DNA from: Jeotgalibacillus campisalis | GTDB lineage: Bacteria > Bacillota > Bacilli > Bacillales > Jeotgalibacillaceae | Length of the DNA stretch: 64,000 nt | Assembly: GCF_000829515.1 (NCBI RefSeq) | Contig: NZ_JXRR01000011.1 | Location: forward strand, 37,338-101,337 | Reading direction: 5' to 3' | Shown here: positions 25,595 through 34,077 of the stretch, one piece after another | Layout of the letters: each line of letters opens with the position of its first letter | How positions within the stretch are numbered: the first letter of the stretch is position 1 | Position numbers and translations under genes: made by a program | Notes under the pieces: model-generated | What the model was told of the DNA's origin: nothing | Database searches by the model: none | What the model saw: the letters and a program-made list of their open reading frames with translations, nothing else

Positions 25595-26407
25595 TTATCC
25601 TCTTTTGCCAAGCCAGACGGCAGCACTGAATCCCAGAATAAGAGATGCAAGGCTTAACAGGACATTGCTGATGTTCAGGTCAAGTCCCGGGAAAACGACG
25701 AACAAAGAACCAAAAACCAAGCCGATAATAAGGGAATACATCAAAAGTGGAAATCGATTCAACAAATAGCGTATTCCTTTACTGCTTAAAATAAAGCCCG
25801 TTGCAATTCCTGCACCTACAACGAGAATAACGGGAATATTCAGCTGCGTGATGGAATTAAGAACGGTAGGGTAGACACCAATTATCAATAGGATAAATGA
25901 GCCGCTGATACCCGGAAGAAGCATCGCCATACTGGCAACCGCTCCTGAAAAAAACAGCAGGACCAATGTAGAAAGAACGGCGGTGTCTAAAAGGGCGCCA
26001 TCTTCCACAGGTTTCAAAAAGGCCATACTGGCAACCAGCACGGCGCCAATTAACAGGATTCCTATGTGCTTCCCTTTAAACGGTCCCATGTCTTTTGCTT
26101 CTCTTATTAAATAAGGAAGAATGCCTCCAATCAGACCGATGAAAAAGAAATTAGTCGGCTGAGGATAATATACCAGCAGCCATTCAACGACATGACTTAA
26201 TGAGAGGATGGCAGTCGCCATGCCAAGGCCGATCATCAGCAGAAATGGAACATGTTTTTTCCATTCTCTTGTTGTAATCCCGCTTATTGCATTAATGAAT
26301 TGATCATAGATGCCCATTAAAACAGCAATTGTACCGCCGCTGACACCAGGAATGACATCACTTGTACCCATGGCCATTCCGCGCAAAATATTTCTCCAAT
26401 CAAACAT
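25595..26407 (-). CDS. popT: DUF368 (PopT-type) polyprenyl-phosphate transporter
   Basis: 270 residues, eight or more membrane segments, with the DUF368 signature GTSDVIPGVSGGTIAVLMGIYD near the N-terminus and its internal repeat-like partner LLPGISGSFILLIIGVY. DUF368 proteins (PopT) are reported to recycle undecaprenyl phosphate across the cytoplasmic membrane for cell-wall synthesis, in parallel with DedA-type UptA proteins. The start is ATG 26407 at the chosen frame end; GGAGAACG lies just before it. Monocistronic, divergent from the lipid kinase gene. Family call is firm; function is by family. Confidence 0.85.
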   Translation of the reverse strand: MFDWRNILRGMAMGTSDVIPGVSGGTIAVLMGIYDQFINAISGITTREWKKHVPFLLMIGLGMATAILSLSHVVEWLLVYYPQPTNFFFIGLIGGILPYLIREAKDMGPFKGKHIGILLIGAVLVASMAFLKPVEDGALLDTAVLSTLVLLFFSGAVASMAMLLPGISGSFILLIIGVYPTVLNSITQLNIPVILVVGAGIATGFILSSKGIRYLLNRFPLLMYSLIIGLVFGSLFVVFPGLDLNISNVLLSLASLILGFSAAVWLGKRG

Positions 26408-26590
26408 ATATCGTTCTCCTTTAGCTTATGTAAATAATTTAAAAATAACAGACTGCCAAATTCGCTTAACTCAACAGTCCTCATTATACTTGAAGATAGA
26501 TGATTCGTCATTGATTAGCAGGAAAAAAGGATAAACACGAATAGATGCACAATTTAATATAAGGCTGTTATAAATCAAGGGGGTAAAAGA

Positions 26591-27499
26591 ATGAAAAGAG
26601 CGATGATTATTGCCAATCCTTCTTCAGGAAAAGAAGAAGCAAAAAAGCATTTAGATAAGGTAGTAGAGGTGCTTCGGTCTCTTGAATACGAAACCGTCGT
26701 TAAGGAAACAGAAAAGGAAATGGATGCCACGCTTTTCGCAGAAGAGGCTTGTGCAGAACGCTATGACTCTGTTATTTCAATGGGGGGAGACGGCACATTG
26801 AACGAAGTCGTTACCGGCCTGGCTGAAAAAGCGTATCAGCCGACACTCGGGATTATTCCCCTTGGAACAGTGAATGATTTCGCTCGTGCCTTATCGATTC
26901 CATTGGACCCGGAAGAAGCTGTGGGCATTTTAAAAAATGCGGACAAGCGCTATGTGGATATTGGGAAAATTAATGGAAAGTATTTCATGAATATTATCGC
27001 ACTTGGAGGAATAGCAGAAGCGACATTTGGAGTATCTGTTGAGCAAAAAACCAAGCTTGGACCTCTAGCTTACATGATAGAAGGCTTTAAAAAAATTAAA
27101 GACAAGGAACCATTCGATGCAGTTATTCATCACGATGATCAGGAATGGAACGGAGGGGCGCTGCTTATACTGATTGCGCTGACGAACTCCGTTGGCGGTT
27201 TTGAAAAACTGGCGCCAGAAGCAGAAGTTAATGATGGGAAACTCCATTGCTTTATTATTAAAAATGTCTCCATTGTGAATTTAATCTCTATTTCAACAGC
27301 GTTGCTAAAAGGAACACTGAAAGAAGATGAAAATGTAGAATACCTGACCGCCTCAAAAATCAGGGTAGCTTCCTATAAAAACTTAATTGCGAATGTCGAT
27401 GGAGACGAAGGAGATAGTGTACCGATTACAGTGGAGATTCTTAAAAGTCATTTACCAGTATTTGTGCCTAACAACTCTTTGGAAAGCAAGAAAGAATAG
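26591..27499 (+). CDS. Diacylglycerol kinase-family lipid kinase (YegS/DgkB type)
   Basis: 302 residues. N-terminal catalytic domain with the ATP loop NPSSGKEEAKKHL, the nucleotide signature SMGGDGTLNEVV (about 62-73) and GTVNDFARAL (about 94-103), then a C-terminal beta-sandwich. The GGDGTxNEV/GTxNDFAR pair defines the DAGKc family, including DgkB (diacylglycerol) and related kinases. AAGGGGGT precedes ATG 26591. A paralogue lies at 55236. The exact lipid cannot be read from sequence. Confidence 0.88.
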   Translation: MKRAMIIANPSSGKEEAKKHLDKVVEVLRSLEYETVVKETEKEMDATLFAEEACAERYDSVISMGGDGTLNEVVTGLAEKAYQPTLGIIPLGTVNDFARALSIPLDPEEAVGILKNADKRYVDIGKINGKYFMNIIALGGIAEATFGVSVEQKTKLGPLAYMIEGFKKIKDKEPFDAVIHHDDQEWNGGALLILIALTNSVGGFEKLAPEAEVNDGKLHCFIIKNVSIVNLISISTALLKGTLKEDENVEYLTASKIRVASYKNLIANVDGDEGDSVPITVEILKSHLPVFVPNNSLESKKE

Positions 27500-27537
27500 G
27501 GGAACTTGTGACGATTTTTTAAACGAATCATGATTTT

Positions 27538-27567
27538 TTGCTTTTCGCTTTTAGGATGCTTTATACT
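27538..27567 (+). promoter_or_regulatory. Candidate promoter of the leader-yidC2 unit
   Basis: TTGCTT (27538-27543) and TATACT (27562-27567) are 18 bp apart. This is 36 bp upstream of the leader ORF start and leaves room for a short untranslated leader with its ribosome site. Confidence 0.5.
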
Positions 27568-27602
27568 GGATCTATCTAAATGCATGACTAGGAGTCTTTC
27601 AA

Positions 27603-27902
27603 ATGGAATTGCTTATACAAGCATTAATGGAATCTTTAAACGAAGGCACCATTCCTTTAGCATTTATGCTTATGATGATCTGGAACTGGGACAAGCCTTT
27701 TTATATGAATGGATGGTCGAGCAAATGGTCAGATGATCAGGTTTCTGCTCCGCCTGTAAAAAAATTAATCAGTTACCATTTTAATTCAGTAGAAGCCAGA
27801 TGCAGCAGGATGATTTTTGGCAAAACCATAAAGATGAAAACTTGTCCTGATGATTCAGACGTAGTCCCTTCTTTTCTTTTTCAACCTTCTATCGGATGTT
27901 AA
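27603..27902 (+). CDS. Putative MifM-like regulatory leader peptide upstream of yidC2
   Basis: 99 codons with an excellent ribosome site (TAGGAG, 8-base spacer) before ATG 27603. The stop is 12 bp before the first possible YidC start. The N-terminal third has a hydrophobic segment (IPLAFMLMMIWNW, about residues 17-29), a possible membrane anchor. The C-terminal third has a basic, hydrophobic stretch (RMIFGKTIKMKT, 69-80) followed by CPDDSD (81-86). In Bacillus subtilis the nascent chain MifM (95 aa) precedes yidC2, is membrane-inserted, and stalls ribosomes at acidic residues near position 86-89 when YidC activity is low. Position, length and layout match; I recall rather than align the sequence. 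The alternative is a chance ORF in the leader. Confidence 0.6.
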   Translation: MELLIQALMESLNEGTIPLAFMLMMIWNWDKPFYMNGWSSKWSDDQVSAPPVKKLISYHFNSVEARCSRMIFGKTIKMKTCPDDSDVVPSFLFQPSIGC

Positions 27903-27914
27903 AAAAGAAAAGGA
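27869..27914 (+). promoter_or_regulatory. Hairpin covering the yidC2 translation start region
   Basis: CTTTTCTTTTT (27871-27881), inside the leader ORF, is exactly complementary to AAAAAGAAAAG (27902-27912), just before yidC2. A G-U and an A-U pair extend it to 13 bp, with a 20-base loop. The 3' arm contains the AAAAGGA ribosome-site sequence. A ribosome halted at about codons 83-88 of the leader would keep it open. Confidence 0.6.
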
Positions 27915-27926
27915 ATGGTGGAAACT

Positions 27927-28697
27927 TTGAAGAAGTCGCTTTTATTTTTTATAGGTATACTTGCAGCCGTTGTACTGTCGGGCTGTACAAGTGTACAGAA
28001 TGAAACAGGTATTTTTTATCATCTGTTTGTTCTTCCTTTTGAATTTGGAATATATGAAATCGGTACACTGCTAAATGGCAACTTTGGCCTGTCGATTATT
28101 ATTATCACATTAATAATCCGGCTGATTTTAATGCCTTCCATGCTTAAAAATTATCGAAATCAACAAGTAATGAAAGAAAAAATGAATGGCCTGAAGCCGG
28201 AAATGGATGAGATCCAGAAACGCTTAAAGGCAACAGAATCAAAAGAAGAACAGATGAAAATTCAGCAGGAAATGATGGGGTTATATAAGAAACACGGTGT
28301 GAATCCTTTGAATATGGGATGTTTGCCGCTAGTGATTCAAATGCCGATTCTAATGGGTCTTTATTTTGCCATCTCTTACTCTGAGGAGATCGCAACCCAC
28401 TCGTTTCTCTGGTTTAATCTCGGCTCACCGGACATCCTGATGATGCTGATTGCTGGTGCCATTTATTTTGTTCAGGGATTTGTGACGCTAAACAATCTTC
28501 CGGAAGCACAAAAAAAGCAAATGAAGATCATTACGTATATCTCTCCGCTAATGATCATGTTTATTTCATTTTCCGCTCCGGCTGCACTTCCTTTATATTG
28601 GGCAGTGGGTGGAGCATTCCTGATCATCCAAACCTTAATCGGCCAGCGTTTTTATCAAAAGCATCCGGAAAAAGCACTGGAAGCTCAGGAAACATAA
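27927..28697 (+). CDS. yidC2: Membrane protein insertase YidC2 (lipoprotein Oxa1/YidC family)
   Basis: About 256 residues. Lipoprotein signal with lipobox LSGC, then the five-segment Oxa1/YidC core. The first core helix holds the conserved arginine (LIIRLILMPSML), followed by the charged cytoplasmic coiled hairpin (about residues 75-120) and the three further helices ending in ALPLYWAVGGAFLIIQ. It inserts membrane proteins with or without Sec. Possible starts are ATG 27915, GTG 27918 and TTG 27927. I prefer TTG 27927, with GGTGG 5 bases upstream and a standard basic signal start; ATG 27915 has its AAGGA too close. It is preceded by a MifM-like leader ORF. Confidence 0.88.
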   Translation: MKKSLLFFIGILAAVVLSGCTSVQNETGIFYHLFVLPFEFGIYEIGTLLNGNFGLSIIIITLIIRLILMPSMLKNYRNQQVMKEKMNGLKPEMDEIQKRLKATESKEEQMKIQQEMMGLYKKHGVNPLNMGCLPLVIQMPILMGLYFAISYSEEIATHSFLWFNLGSPDILMMLIAGAIYFVQGFVTLNNLPEAQKKQMKIITYISPLMIMFISFSAPAALPLYWAVGGAFLIIQTLIGQRFYQKHPEKALEAQET

Positions 28698-28739
28698 TAA
28701 AGGAAATATGGATGAAAACAATGTAACAAATGCAAAAGA

Positions 28740-28785
28740 GAACGCACTACCGAACAAGATTCATGTTCGGTAGGGCGTTCTTTTT
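28740..28785 (+). terminator. Terminator of the yidC2 unit
   Basis: GAACGCACTACCGAAC pairs with GTTCGGTAGGGCGTTC with small imperfections around a short loop and is followed by five T. The convergent acetyltransferase gene ends 9 bp later. Confidence 0.85.
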
Positions 28786-28793
28786 GTTCTACG

Positions 28794-29357
28794 TTACGAA
28801 ATAGGAATGCTTTTAATCACTCTGGCCGGGTTTCCTCCCACTACTTTATTAGCCGGAACATCCTTCGTTACCACAGCACCGGACGCAATTACTGCATTGT
28901 CTCCTACAGTGACACCAGGGTTGATGACAGCTCTTCCGCCAATCCATACATTATTGCCGAACTTCACAGGCTTCGCGTACTCCAATCCACTGTTGCGTTC
29001 TACTGGATGAAGGGGATGCGTGGCAGTGTATATATGCACGCCTGGTGCAAGCATGCAATTATCTCCGAATTCAACTTTGCATACATCAAGAATCAAACAA
29101 TCAAAGTTTGCATAAAAATTTTCACCTGTATGGATGTTATAACCGTAATCACAGCGAAATGGAGCCTCAATATGTATTTGTTCTTTTGTCGAGCCAAAAA
29201 GTTCCTTTATAAGCTCTTGTTTCACAGCTTCATCCGTTTCAGTTAATGCATTAAAACTCCTCGTCAGTTTTCTGGCAGACTGCCGATCGGCAACAAGCTC
29301 CGGATCATACGCTGCATACATTTCTCCTGCTATCATTTTCTCTTTTTCACTCTTCAT
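28794..29357 (-). CDS. maa: Maltose O-acetyltransferase-type sugar acetyltransferase
   Basis: 187 residues, the normal length for maltose/galactoside acetyltransferases. The N-terminal Mac helix region ([20 protein letters not shown]) is followed by a left-handed beta-helix of hexapeptide repeats ([35 protein letters not shown] with the catalytic histidine, [21 protein letters not shown]) and the ending GNPARVIK. It transfers acetyl from acetyl-CoA to sugar 6-OH groups, thought to detoxify non-metabolised sugar. Monocistronic, on the minus strand. Confidence 0.9.
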   Translation of the reverse strand: MKSEKEKMIAGEMYAAYDPELVADRQSARKLTRSFNALTETDEAVKQELIKELFGSTKEQIHIEAPFRCDYGYNIHTGENFYANFDCLILDVCKVEFGDNCMLAPGVHIYTATHPLHPVERNSGLEYAKPVKFGNNVWIGGRAVINPGVTVGDNAVIASGAVVTKDVPANKVVGGNPARVIKSIPIS

Positions 29358-29453
29358 GTGAATCTCTCCCGTCTTCTTTATATGGTTATTTTATCGTAGT
29401 TCAGGGTACAAAATAGTACAAGTATAAATGTAAAATAAGGGAGAGGAAAATGA

Positions 29454-30209
29454 ATGAAATATGCCATAGTAACGGGAGCTTCACGCGGGTTAGGAGCGGC
29501 GGCGGCAGAACAATTATTATCCCGAAATTATCATTTGATTGATGTTTCGCGCACCGGAAATGATTCACTTCGAAAAAAAGCGGACGGGATGGATGGAACC
29601 TATACCCACATAAGAGCAGATCTAAGTTCGTCTGAACAAGCACAATCCATTATAGAAAATTGGCTCACAAGCATAAAGTCTTCATCACCAGAAGAGATTT
29701 TATTTATTCAAAATGCAGGTACCGTGGAACCGATTGAAATTACCGGTAAACTGGAAATAGAAAAAATTAACCATGCTGTGCAGTTAAATTATGTAACCCC
29801 AGTGGTCATTGCTAATACTCTGATTGCTCATCTAAAAGAGCTGGATGTGCGTATGACCATTGTAAATATCACCTCTGGAGCTGCGGATAAACCAAATCAC
29901 GGATGGAGTATCTATGGAAGCACGAAGGCAGCGCTGAATTTATTTACTGAAACAGCTGCTTTGGAACAGGCGGAGCTTCATCCTGAGTTGAAAATCATTT
30001 CATTCAGTCCAAGTATTATGGATACGGATATGCAACAGGTCATTCGTTCTTCTTCTTCTGATGCATTTGCTCAAGTTGAGCGGTTTCAAGAGTACAAAAA
30101 GCAAGGGAAATTACGTAAGCCAGAAGAAGTGGGCAGTGCACTGGTCCACTTATTAATGGGAGGAGATTTGCAAAGCGGTAAACTTTATCATATTAACGAC
30201 CTACTTTGA
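29454..30209 (+). CDS. Short-chain dehydrogenase, benzil reductase (YueD) type
   Basis: 251 residues of the classical SDR family. The nucleotide-binding motif is VTGASRGLGAA (residues 6-16), NAG lies near 87, the catalytic serine in NITSGAA, and YGSTKAALN carries the Tyr-x3-Lys pair. The C-terminal part (SFSPSIMDTDMQQVIR) resembles Bacillus YueD, an NADPH-dependent benzil reductase forming (S)-benzoin; the physiological substrate is unknown. The ATG at 29454 is preceded by GGGAGAGGAAA. Single gene. Confidence 0.82.
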   Translation: MKYAIVTGASRGLGAAAAEQLLSRNYHLIDVSRTGNDSLRKKADGMDGTYTHIRADLSSSEQAQSIIENWLTSIKSSSPEEILFIQNAGTVEPIEITGKLEIEKINHAVQLNYVTPVVIANTLIAHLKELDVRMTIVNITSGAADKPNHGWSIYGSTKAALNLFTETAALEQAELHPELKIISFSPSIMDTDMQQVIRSSSSDAFAQVERFQEYKKQGKLRKPEEVGSALVHLLMGGDLQSGKLYHINDLL

Positions 30210-30397
30210 AAATGTTCATTGCTTAGTATAGTAAAGATAGGATTGGGCATACTTTTTAATGGCCCTTATCCTTTACCATTGTAATAATAAAAATCAGAAT
30301 CTTTACAGTACGAAAATATTCTGCCGGTTTTAACCAATTATTTGGCGGGTAAAATATAGGGAGCAACAATATTATAGATTGAAGGGAGTTTTACAGT

Positions 30398-30652
30398 ATG
30401 AATCTTAAAAAGTGGACACAATTAGGTGCAGCAAGTGTATTAAGTCTAGGACTATTAGCAGCATGCAACGGTGACACGGAAGAGGAAACTCCAACAGACA
30501 CGGAAACAGAAGAAGAAGCACCGATGGATGAAAACACAGACATGGAAGAAGAAAATGGTGAAGAAACAGAAAAGGAAGATGAAGAAACGGACATGGAAAA
30601 TGATGACGAAGATGCCGTGCTAGACAACGAAGATGAGGATTCAAACGAATAA
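30398..30652 (+). CDS. Small, extremely acidic lipoprotein
   Basis: 84 residues: signal peptide with the lipobox LLAAC at about 18-22, then a tail made almost only of Glu, Asp, Thr, Asn and Met, including TEEEAPMDENTDMEEENGEE. The tail has no predicted globular fold and would be a polyanionic surface brush. GAAGGGAG precedes ATG 30398. Family not recognised; low-complexity tails of this kind are common in halotolerant Bacillales. Its own terminator follows 20 bp downstream. Confidence 0.7.
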   Translation: MNLKKWTQLGAASVLSLGLLAACNGDTEEETPTDTETEEEAPMDENTDMEEENGEETEKEDEETDMENDDEDAVLDNEDEDSNE

Positions 30653-30671
30653 TAATCAGGAAAACTGATGG

Positions 30672-30706
30672 AAGGCTGCCGTGCAAACACTCGGCAGCCT
30701 TTTTTA
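30672..30706 (+). terminator. Terminator of the acidic lipoprotein gene
   Basis: Perfect 10-bp stem AAGGCTGCCG / CGGCAGCCTT with a 10-base loop and a T run. Confidence 0.9.
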
Positions 30707-30830
30707 GTTTGTACAAAGCTATGGAAACATTGATGAGGATAACTGTCTGCTTTTTTTTTCGTTTTGCGAAATAGTATGTTAATTTATAGGTAGGCAGAGT
30801 ATAATCCACATTTGTTTAGGAGGTTTCATG

Positions 30831-31445
30831 ATGAAAAAATTAATGCTGACAGGCTTTGAACCCTTTTTACATTTCAAGACGAATCCTACCATGAAAATAG
30901 TGGAGGAGCTGGATGGTCAGGTAATAAACGGATTTCGCATATATGGCAGAATTCTGGAAGTGGACTTTAAAAAATCAGGTAACCAGATTTTGGACTGCTG
31001 GAATGAAATTAAGCCTGATGCGGTTATTTCACTGGGACTTGCTGCAGGCCGCTCAGCTATAACACCCGAACGAATTGCGATAAATTGCAATGATGGTGAA
31101 CAGGATAACAGCGGAAACCTTCCGTCGGGAGAGAAAATCATGGAAGACGGACCAGATGGGTTATTCAGCACACTTCCGATCCGGTCCATGGTGGATAAGT
31201 TAAAGCAGCAAAACTATCCGGCAGCTATATCAAACTCAGCCGGCGCTTACTTATGCAATCATGTGATGTATCAGATCCTGTATAGGCTGAAACAGAAGGA
31301 GCTAATAAGACCAGCTGGTTTTATCCACATACCAGCCTCGCATGAATTAGCAATTCAATATGGAAAAATACCGAGCTGGTTCCAGGAAGATTTAACACAG
31401 GCCATTCGGCTTTGCATCGAGACGCTGGAGTCATACTCTCAATAA
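30831..31445 (+). CDS. pcp: Pyroglutamyl-peptidase I
   Basis: 204 residues, C15 cysteine peptidase that removes N-terminal pyroglutamate. The N-terminal GFEPFLHFKTNPT is the family signature. ERIAIN holds the catalytic glutamate (near 80), SNSAGAYLCNHVMY the nucleophilic cysteine (near 140) and FIHIPASHE the histidine (near 164). Two ATG codons are adjacent; I chose 30831, with AGGAGG 7 bases upstream. Cytoplasmic, single gene, convergent with the MFS transporter gene. Confidence 0.92.
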   Translation: MKKLMLTGFEPFLHFKTNPTMKIVEELDGQVINGFRIYGRILEVDFKKSGNQILDCWNEIKPDAVISLGLAAGRSAITPERIAINCNDGEQDNSGNLPSGEKIMEDGPDGLFSTLPIRSMVDKLKQQNYPAAISNSAGAYLCNHVMYQILYRLKQKELIRPAGFIHIPASHELAIQYGKIPSWFQEDLTQAIRLCIETLESYSQ

Positions 31446-31474
31446 ACTATGACAATTCTGATCGGCATTCTTTA

Positions 31475-32614
31475 TTAAGCTATTTTCTTTACCTTCATTA
31501 AAAAGCCAAGAAAAACAGCCGGAAGGACAGCGGCACTCATACCAATAAAAGAGAGACCAGGAGAGACTTCATACAGATAGCCTCCTGCTGTGGTAAGAAG
31601 AGCCGTGCTGAACCCCATACCGACAGAAGCATAGAGACCTTGTGCCGTGGGCAGCAGTGGTTTTTCTACTGCGCGATATACATAATTGATAAAGGCATAA
31701 TGAGCTAAGCCAAATGTCATTGAATGAAACGCCTGAGTCAGGATAAACAGCCAAAGAGACGGAAATAAACCTACGAGCAGCCAGCGGATGACAGAAGCCA
31801 TTCCGGCAAAAATAAACATGGCTGCAACAGACGTCCGTTTTAACATCCGATCTGCCACAGCAAAAAAGATGATTTCAGAAAGAACGGCAATATTTAAAAT
31901 AAGTCCTATGTAAACACTTGATACGTTGAGTTCCTGTAAGTAAATGAACCCATAGCTGTAATAGGCTGCATGGGCACCCTGAATCAGAACGCAAATTGTC
32001 AGGACGATTAAAAACCCTTTCGTCTTAAAAATTGACCGGTATCCTCCGATCTGAGGAGCAATTTTTTCCTTTAGAGCATCGGGAGCAGGGCGAAGCGCAC
32101 ATGCAGCTAAAAAGAGACTGCCAATCATCATTGCGACGAGAATAGAGGATTCCGTCCACAGGTCTGTTGTTATGCCTATAACAATTAAACTGATCGTATA
32201 GCCCGCGGATCCCCATGACCGGCTTCTTCCATAATTAATCCGGTTGGTCTTCATCAGAACGGTGGCGTTGCTTTCCATAAGCGGAAGGATCGTAGGGTAA
32301 AATAAACTGTATATGACCATAACCGCTAGTAAAGCTGAAAAGGACTCAGCCGGGATAAAAAGCAACAGAAGAAGAAATGAAAGAGCCGGCATAAGTTTGA
32401 TCAGCACGGAAAGGCTGAAATGCTTTGTCAGTGCTGGAAATAAAAATAAAGTAGAGAATGACCGTGCAAACAGCCCGGCTGCGATCACGGTGCTTGCTGC
32501 AGCAACTGTTAAGTCTTTCTCATAGACCAGCCATCCGGTCCAGTAAGGTAAAAAAATGCCCCATGTGAAAAAGAAGGCAAAGAAATTAGTAGATAACCAT
32601 GCTTGCTGTTTCAA
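31475..32614 (-). CDS. MFS transporter, HcaT/MFS_1-like
   Basis: 379 residues with about twelve membrane helices. The central loop (RPAPDALKEKIAPQ) separates two six-helix halves, and SRSWGSAGYTIS in helix 5 together with the VEKPLLPTAQGLYAS loop fits the nucleoside/3-phenylpropionate permease-like (MFS_1_like) group. The substrate is unknown. Only weak purine-rich sequence precedes ATG 32614. Single gene. Confidence 0.8.
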   Translation of the reverse strand: MKQQAWLSTNFFAFFFTWGIFLPYWTGWLVYEKDLTVAAASTVIAAGLFARSFSTLFLFPALTKHFSLSVLIKLMPALSFLLLLLFIPAESFSALLAVMVIYSLFYPTILPLMESNATVLMKTNRINYGRSRSWGSAGYTISLIVIGITTDLWTESSILVAMMIGSLFLAACALRPAPDALKEKIAPQIGGYRSIFKTKGFLIVLTICVLIQGAHAAYYSYGFIYLQELNVSSVYIGLILNIAVLSEIIFFAVADRMLKRTSVAAMFIFAGMASVIRWLLVGLFPSLWLFILTQAFHSMTFGLAHYAFINYVYRAVEKPLLPTAQGLYASVGMGFSTALLTTAGGYLYEVSPGLSFIGMSAAVLPAVFLGFLMKVKKIA

Positions 32615-32697
32615 TCAGTATCACTCCATTTGGTAGTACTTTCATAAGTTACAAGTATAGCAGAAATGGAAGATTCAGTAGTTGGAAAAAAAGGACC

Positions 32698-32828
32698 GGT
32701 TCATTTCCGCTGCGTCCGGAGGCTTTCCGCGTGGCGGGAGGTGAGCCCCTTTGATGCTGTCGCATCTGCTTGGTCTCACCCTTCCCGCTTTTTCACGCAG
32801 GAGTCACCGGCCTCCGCTGCAATGAACC
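32698..32828. repeat. Dispersed repeat, inverted orientation (first of pair)
   Basis: GGTTCATTTCCGCTGCGTCC at the left and CTCCGCTGCAATGAACC at the right. It is the reverse-complement orientation of the 23978 unit, recognisable by GGCGGGAGGTGAGCC and GGTCTCACCCTTCCCGC. A near-identical unit lies 225 bp downstream. Confidence 0.8.
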
Positions 32829-32922
32829 TATTCTTTGGTGATTTCACTTCTAAATACAATGGGCAACAGCTGCAGATTGTTCTTTATGAAGACAACTAAT
32901 CTTTTTGTGAAAGGGAAGGACC

Positions 32923-33054
32923 GGTTCATTTCCGCTGCGTCCGGAGGCTTTCTTACGTGGCGGGAGGTGAGCCCCTTTGATGCTGTCGCATCTGCTTGGT
33001 CTCACCCTTCCCACTTTTTCACGCAGGAGTCCCCGGCCTCCGCTGCAATGAACC
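32923..33054. repeat. Dispersed repeat, inverted orientation (second of pair)
   Basis: Near copy of the 32698 unit; the shared part extends beyond the core through TATTCTTTGGTGATTTCACT. Main differences are CCGCGTGG versus TTACGTGG and a few single bases. Confidence 0.8.
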
Positions 33055-33084
33055 TATTCTTTGGTGATTTCACTCGTAAATAAT

Positions 33085-33344
33085 GAAACAGCTGTCTAGA
33101 TCTTTTTACAAGCAGAGTTTTTTTTGAAAAAAGAGCGGGACCGGGTCAAGGGAATTAATCCATCTCCTTTACACCACCTTACTTATTGTTTGGTATACGG
33201 CGATTCACAATCAAGATGGTTAACGAAGAATTTAATATCTGCCTGTATAGTTCAGGAGTTCTTGTCGAACCTTCTGTCTCAGCCGTTTCAGACTCTTGGT
33301 TACAAGTCTTACCGGTTTGAAGAGGTTGAATATTTGAACTATCT
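33085..33344. other. Intergenic stretch, no gene supported
   Basis: Between the repeat pair and the Ohr terminator. Open frames here on both strands lack ribosome sites and run into the terminator hairpin, so none is called. Confidence 0.5.
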
Positions 33345-33387
33345 AAAAAAGCCGCAATGATTTCCGTTTGGAAGTCATTGCGGCTTT
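33345..33387 (-). terminator. Terminator of the Ohr gene
   Basis: AAAGCCGCAATGA pairs perfectly with TCATTGCGGCTTT. The A run to the left gives the U run on the minus transcript. About 40 bp past the Ohr stop. Confidence 0.85.
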
Positions 33388-33425
33388 CGTTATTTATATA
33401 CAATTAGTAGACTTTGAAAGTGAAA

Positions 33426-33842
33426 TTAGCCTGCTTTTATTTCAAGTGCTACGTCAATATTGCCTCTTGTCGCTTTTGAGTAAGGACAGAATTGGTGTGC
33501 TTTTTCAAGAAGTTCTTCTGCTTCGTCCTGGCTAACGCCTGTTACGTCAACTACCAGCTTCACAGAAATTTTAAAACCGTCGTCTTCTGAATCTTTTTCA
33601 AGACTCACATGAGCAGTTGTTTTTGATTCTACTTCTTTGTTTTCTTTTTTTGCAATTAAATTAAATGCTCCGTCAAAACAAGATGCATAACCGGCAGCAA
33701 ATAGTTGCTCGGGATTTGACTTGCCTTCCGGGCTGCCCCCGTCTTTTGGCATTCCAAGTTCTAATTGAATTAAACCGTCAGATGATGATACTTGTCCTTC
33801 TCGTCCACCTTGTGCTACGGCAGCTGATGTTAATACTGGCAT
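33426..33842 (-). CDS. ohr: Organic hydroperoxide resistance protein, OsmC/Ohr family
   Basis: 138 residues. It has the Ohr pattern with both redox cysteines: GYASCFDGAF (near 51) and HQFCPYSKATRGN (near 116), plus NPEQLFAAG. Ohr reduces organic hydroperoxides through a dihydrolipoyl-dependent cycle in the cytoplasm. ATG 33842 has AGGAG 9 bases upstream; the ATG three codons earlier has no usable spacing. A palindrome in the promoter region may bind an OhrR-type repressor, whose gene is not adjacent. Confidence 0.92.
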   Translation of the reverse strand: MPVLTSAAVAQGGREGQVSSSDGLIQLELGMPKDGGSPEGKSNPEQLFAAGYASCFDGAFNLIAKKENKEVESKTTAHVSLEKDSEDDGFKISVKLVVDVTGVSQDEAEELLEKAHQFCPYSKATRGNIDVALEIKAG

Positions 33843-33877
33843 GCTTCTCATCTCCTCATTTGCTTGCGATTTGTCAA

Positions 33878-33893
33878 GTCAATTTATATTGAC
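33878..33893 (-). promoter_or_regulatory. Palindrome upstream of ohr
   Basis: GTCAATTTATATTGAC is an inverted repeat (GTCAAT, 4-base centre, ATTGAC) about 36 bp before the ohr start. It is a candidate operator for a MarR/OhrR-type regulator, although it does not match the B. subtilis OhrR site closely. Confidence 0.35.
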
Positions 33894-34009
33894 AACATAG
33901 TATCTGTTTTCACGATTAATCCATTTTCTAAACATATTTGCAAAAATTCTTTTCTGCGTTTGTGACAATCTGTCAACTTGCCTCTTGCCAAAAACGAGTT
34001 TGGAAGTTG

Positions 34010-34038
34010 TTGTGGATGTGTTGTAAGCGTTTTATGAT
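34010..34038 (+). promoter_or_regulatory. mtlA promoter with overlapping CRE-like site
   Basis: TTGTGG (34010-34015) and TATGAT (34033-34038) are spaced by 17 bp. TGTAAGCGTTTTAT (34022-34035) matches the catabolite-responsive consensus at most positions and lies in the spacer and -10, where CcpA would repress. Confidence 0.55.
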
Positions 34039-34077
34039 GAGGTTAAAGATTTACACATGTTAAAAGGAGGAATGAAT

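Noticed and set aside
27530..27736. Open frame of 68 codons overlapping the leader ORF in another frame
   Set aside because: Its start lies in the promoter region with no ribosome site, while the overlapping 99-codon frame has an excellent one.
32666..33083. Open frames reading through the repeat units at 32698 and 32923
   Set aside because: They arise from the GC-rich repeat and repeat each other exactly; no gene signals.
33124..33403. Open frames on both strands between the repeat pair and ohr
   Set aside because: No start signals, and all run through the ohr terminator; no recognisable family.
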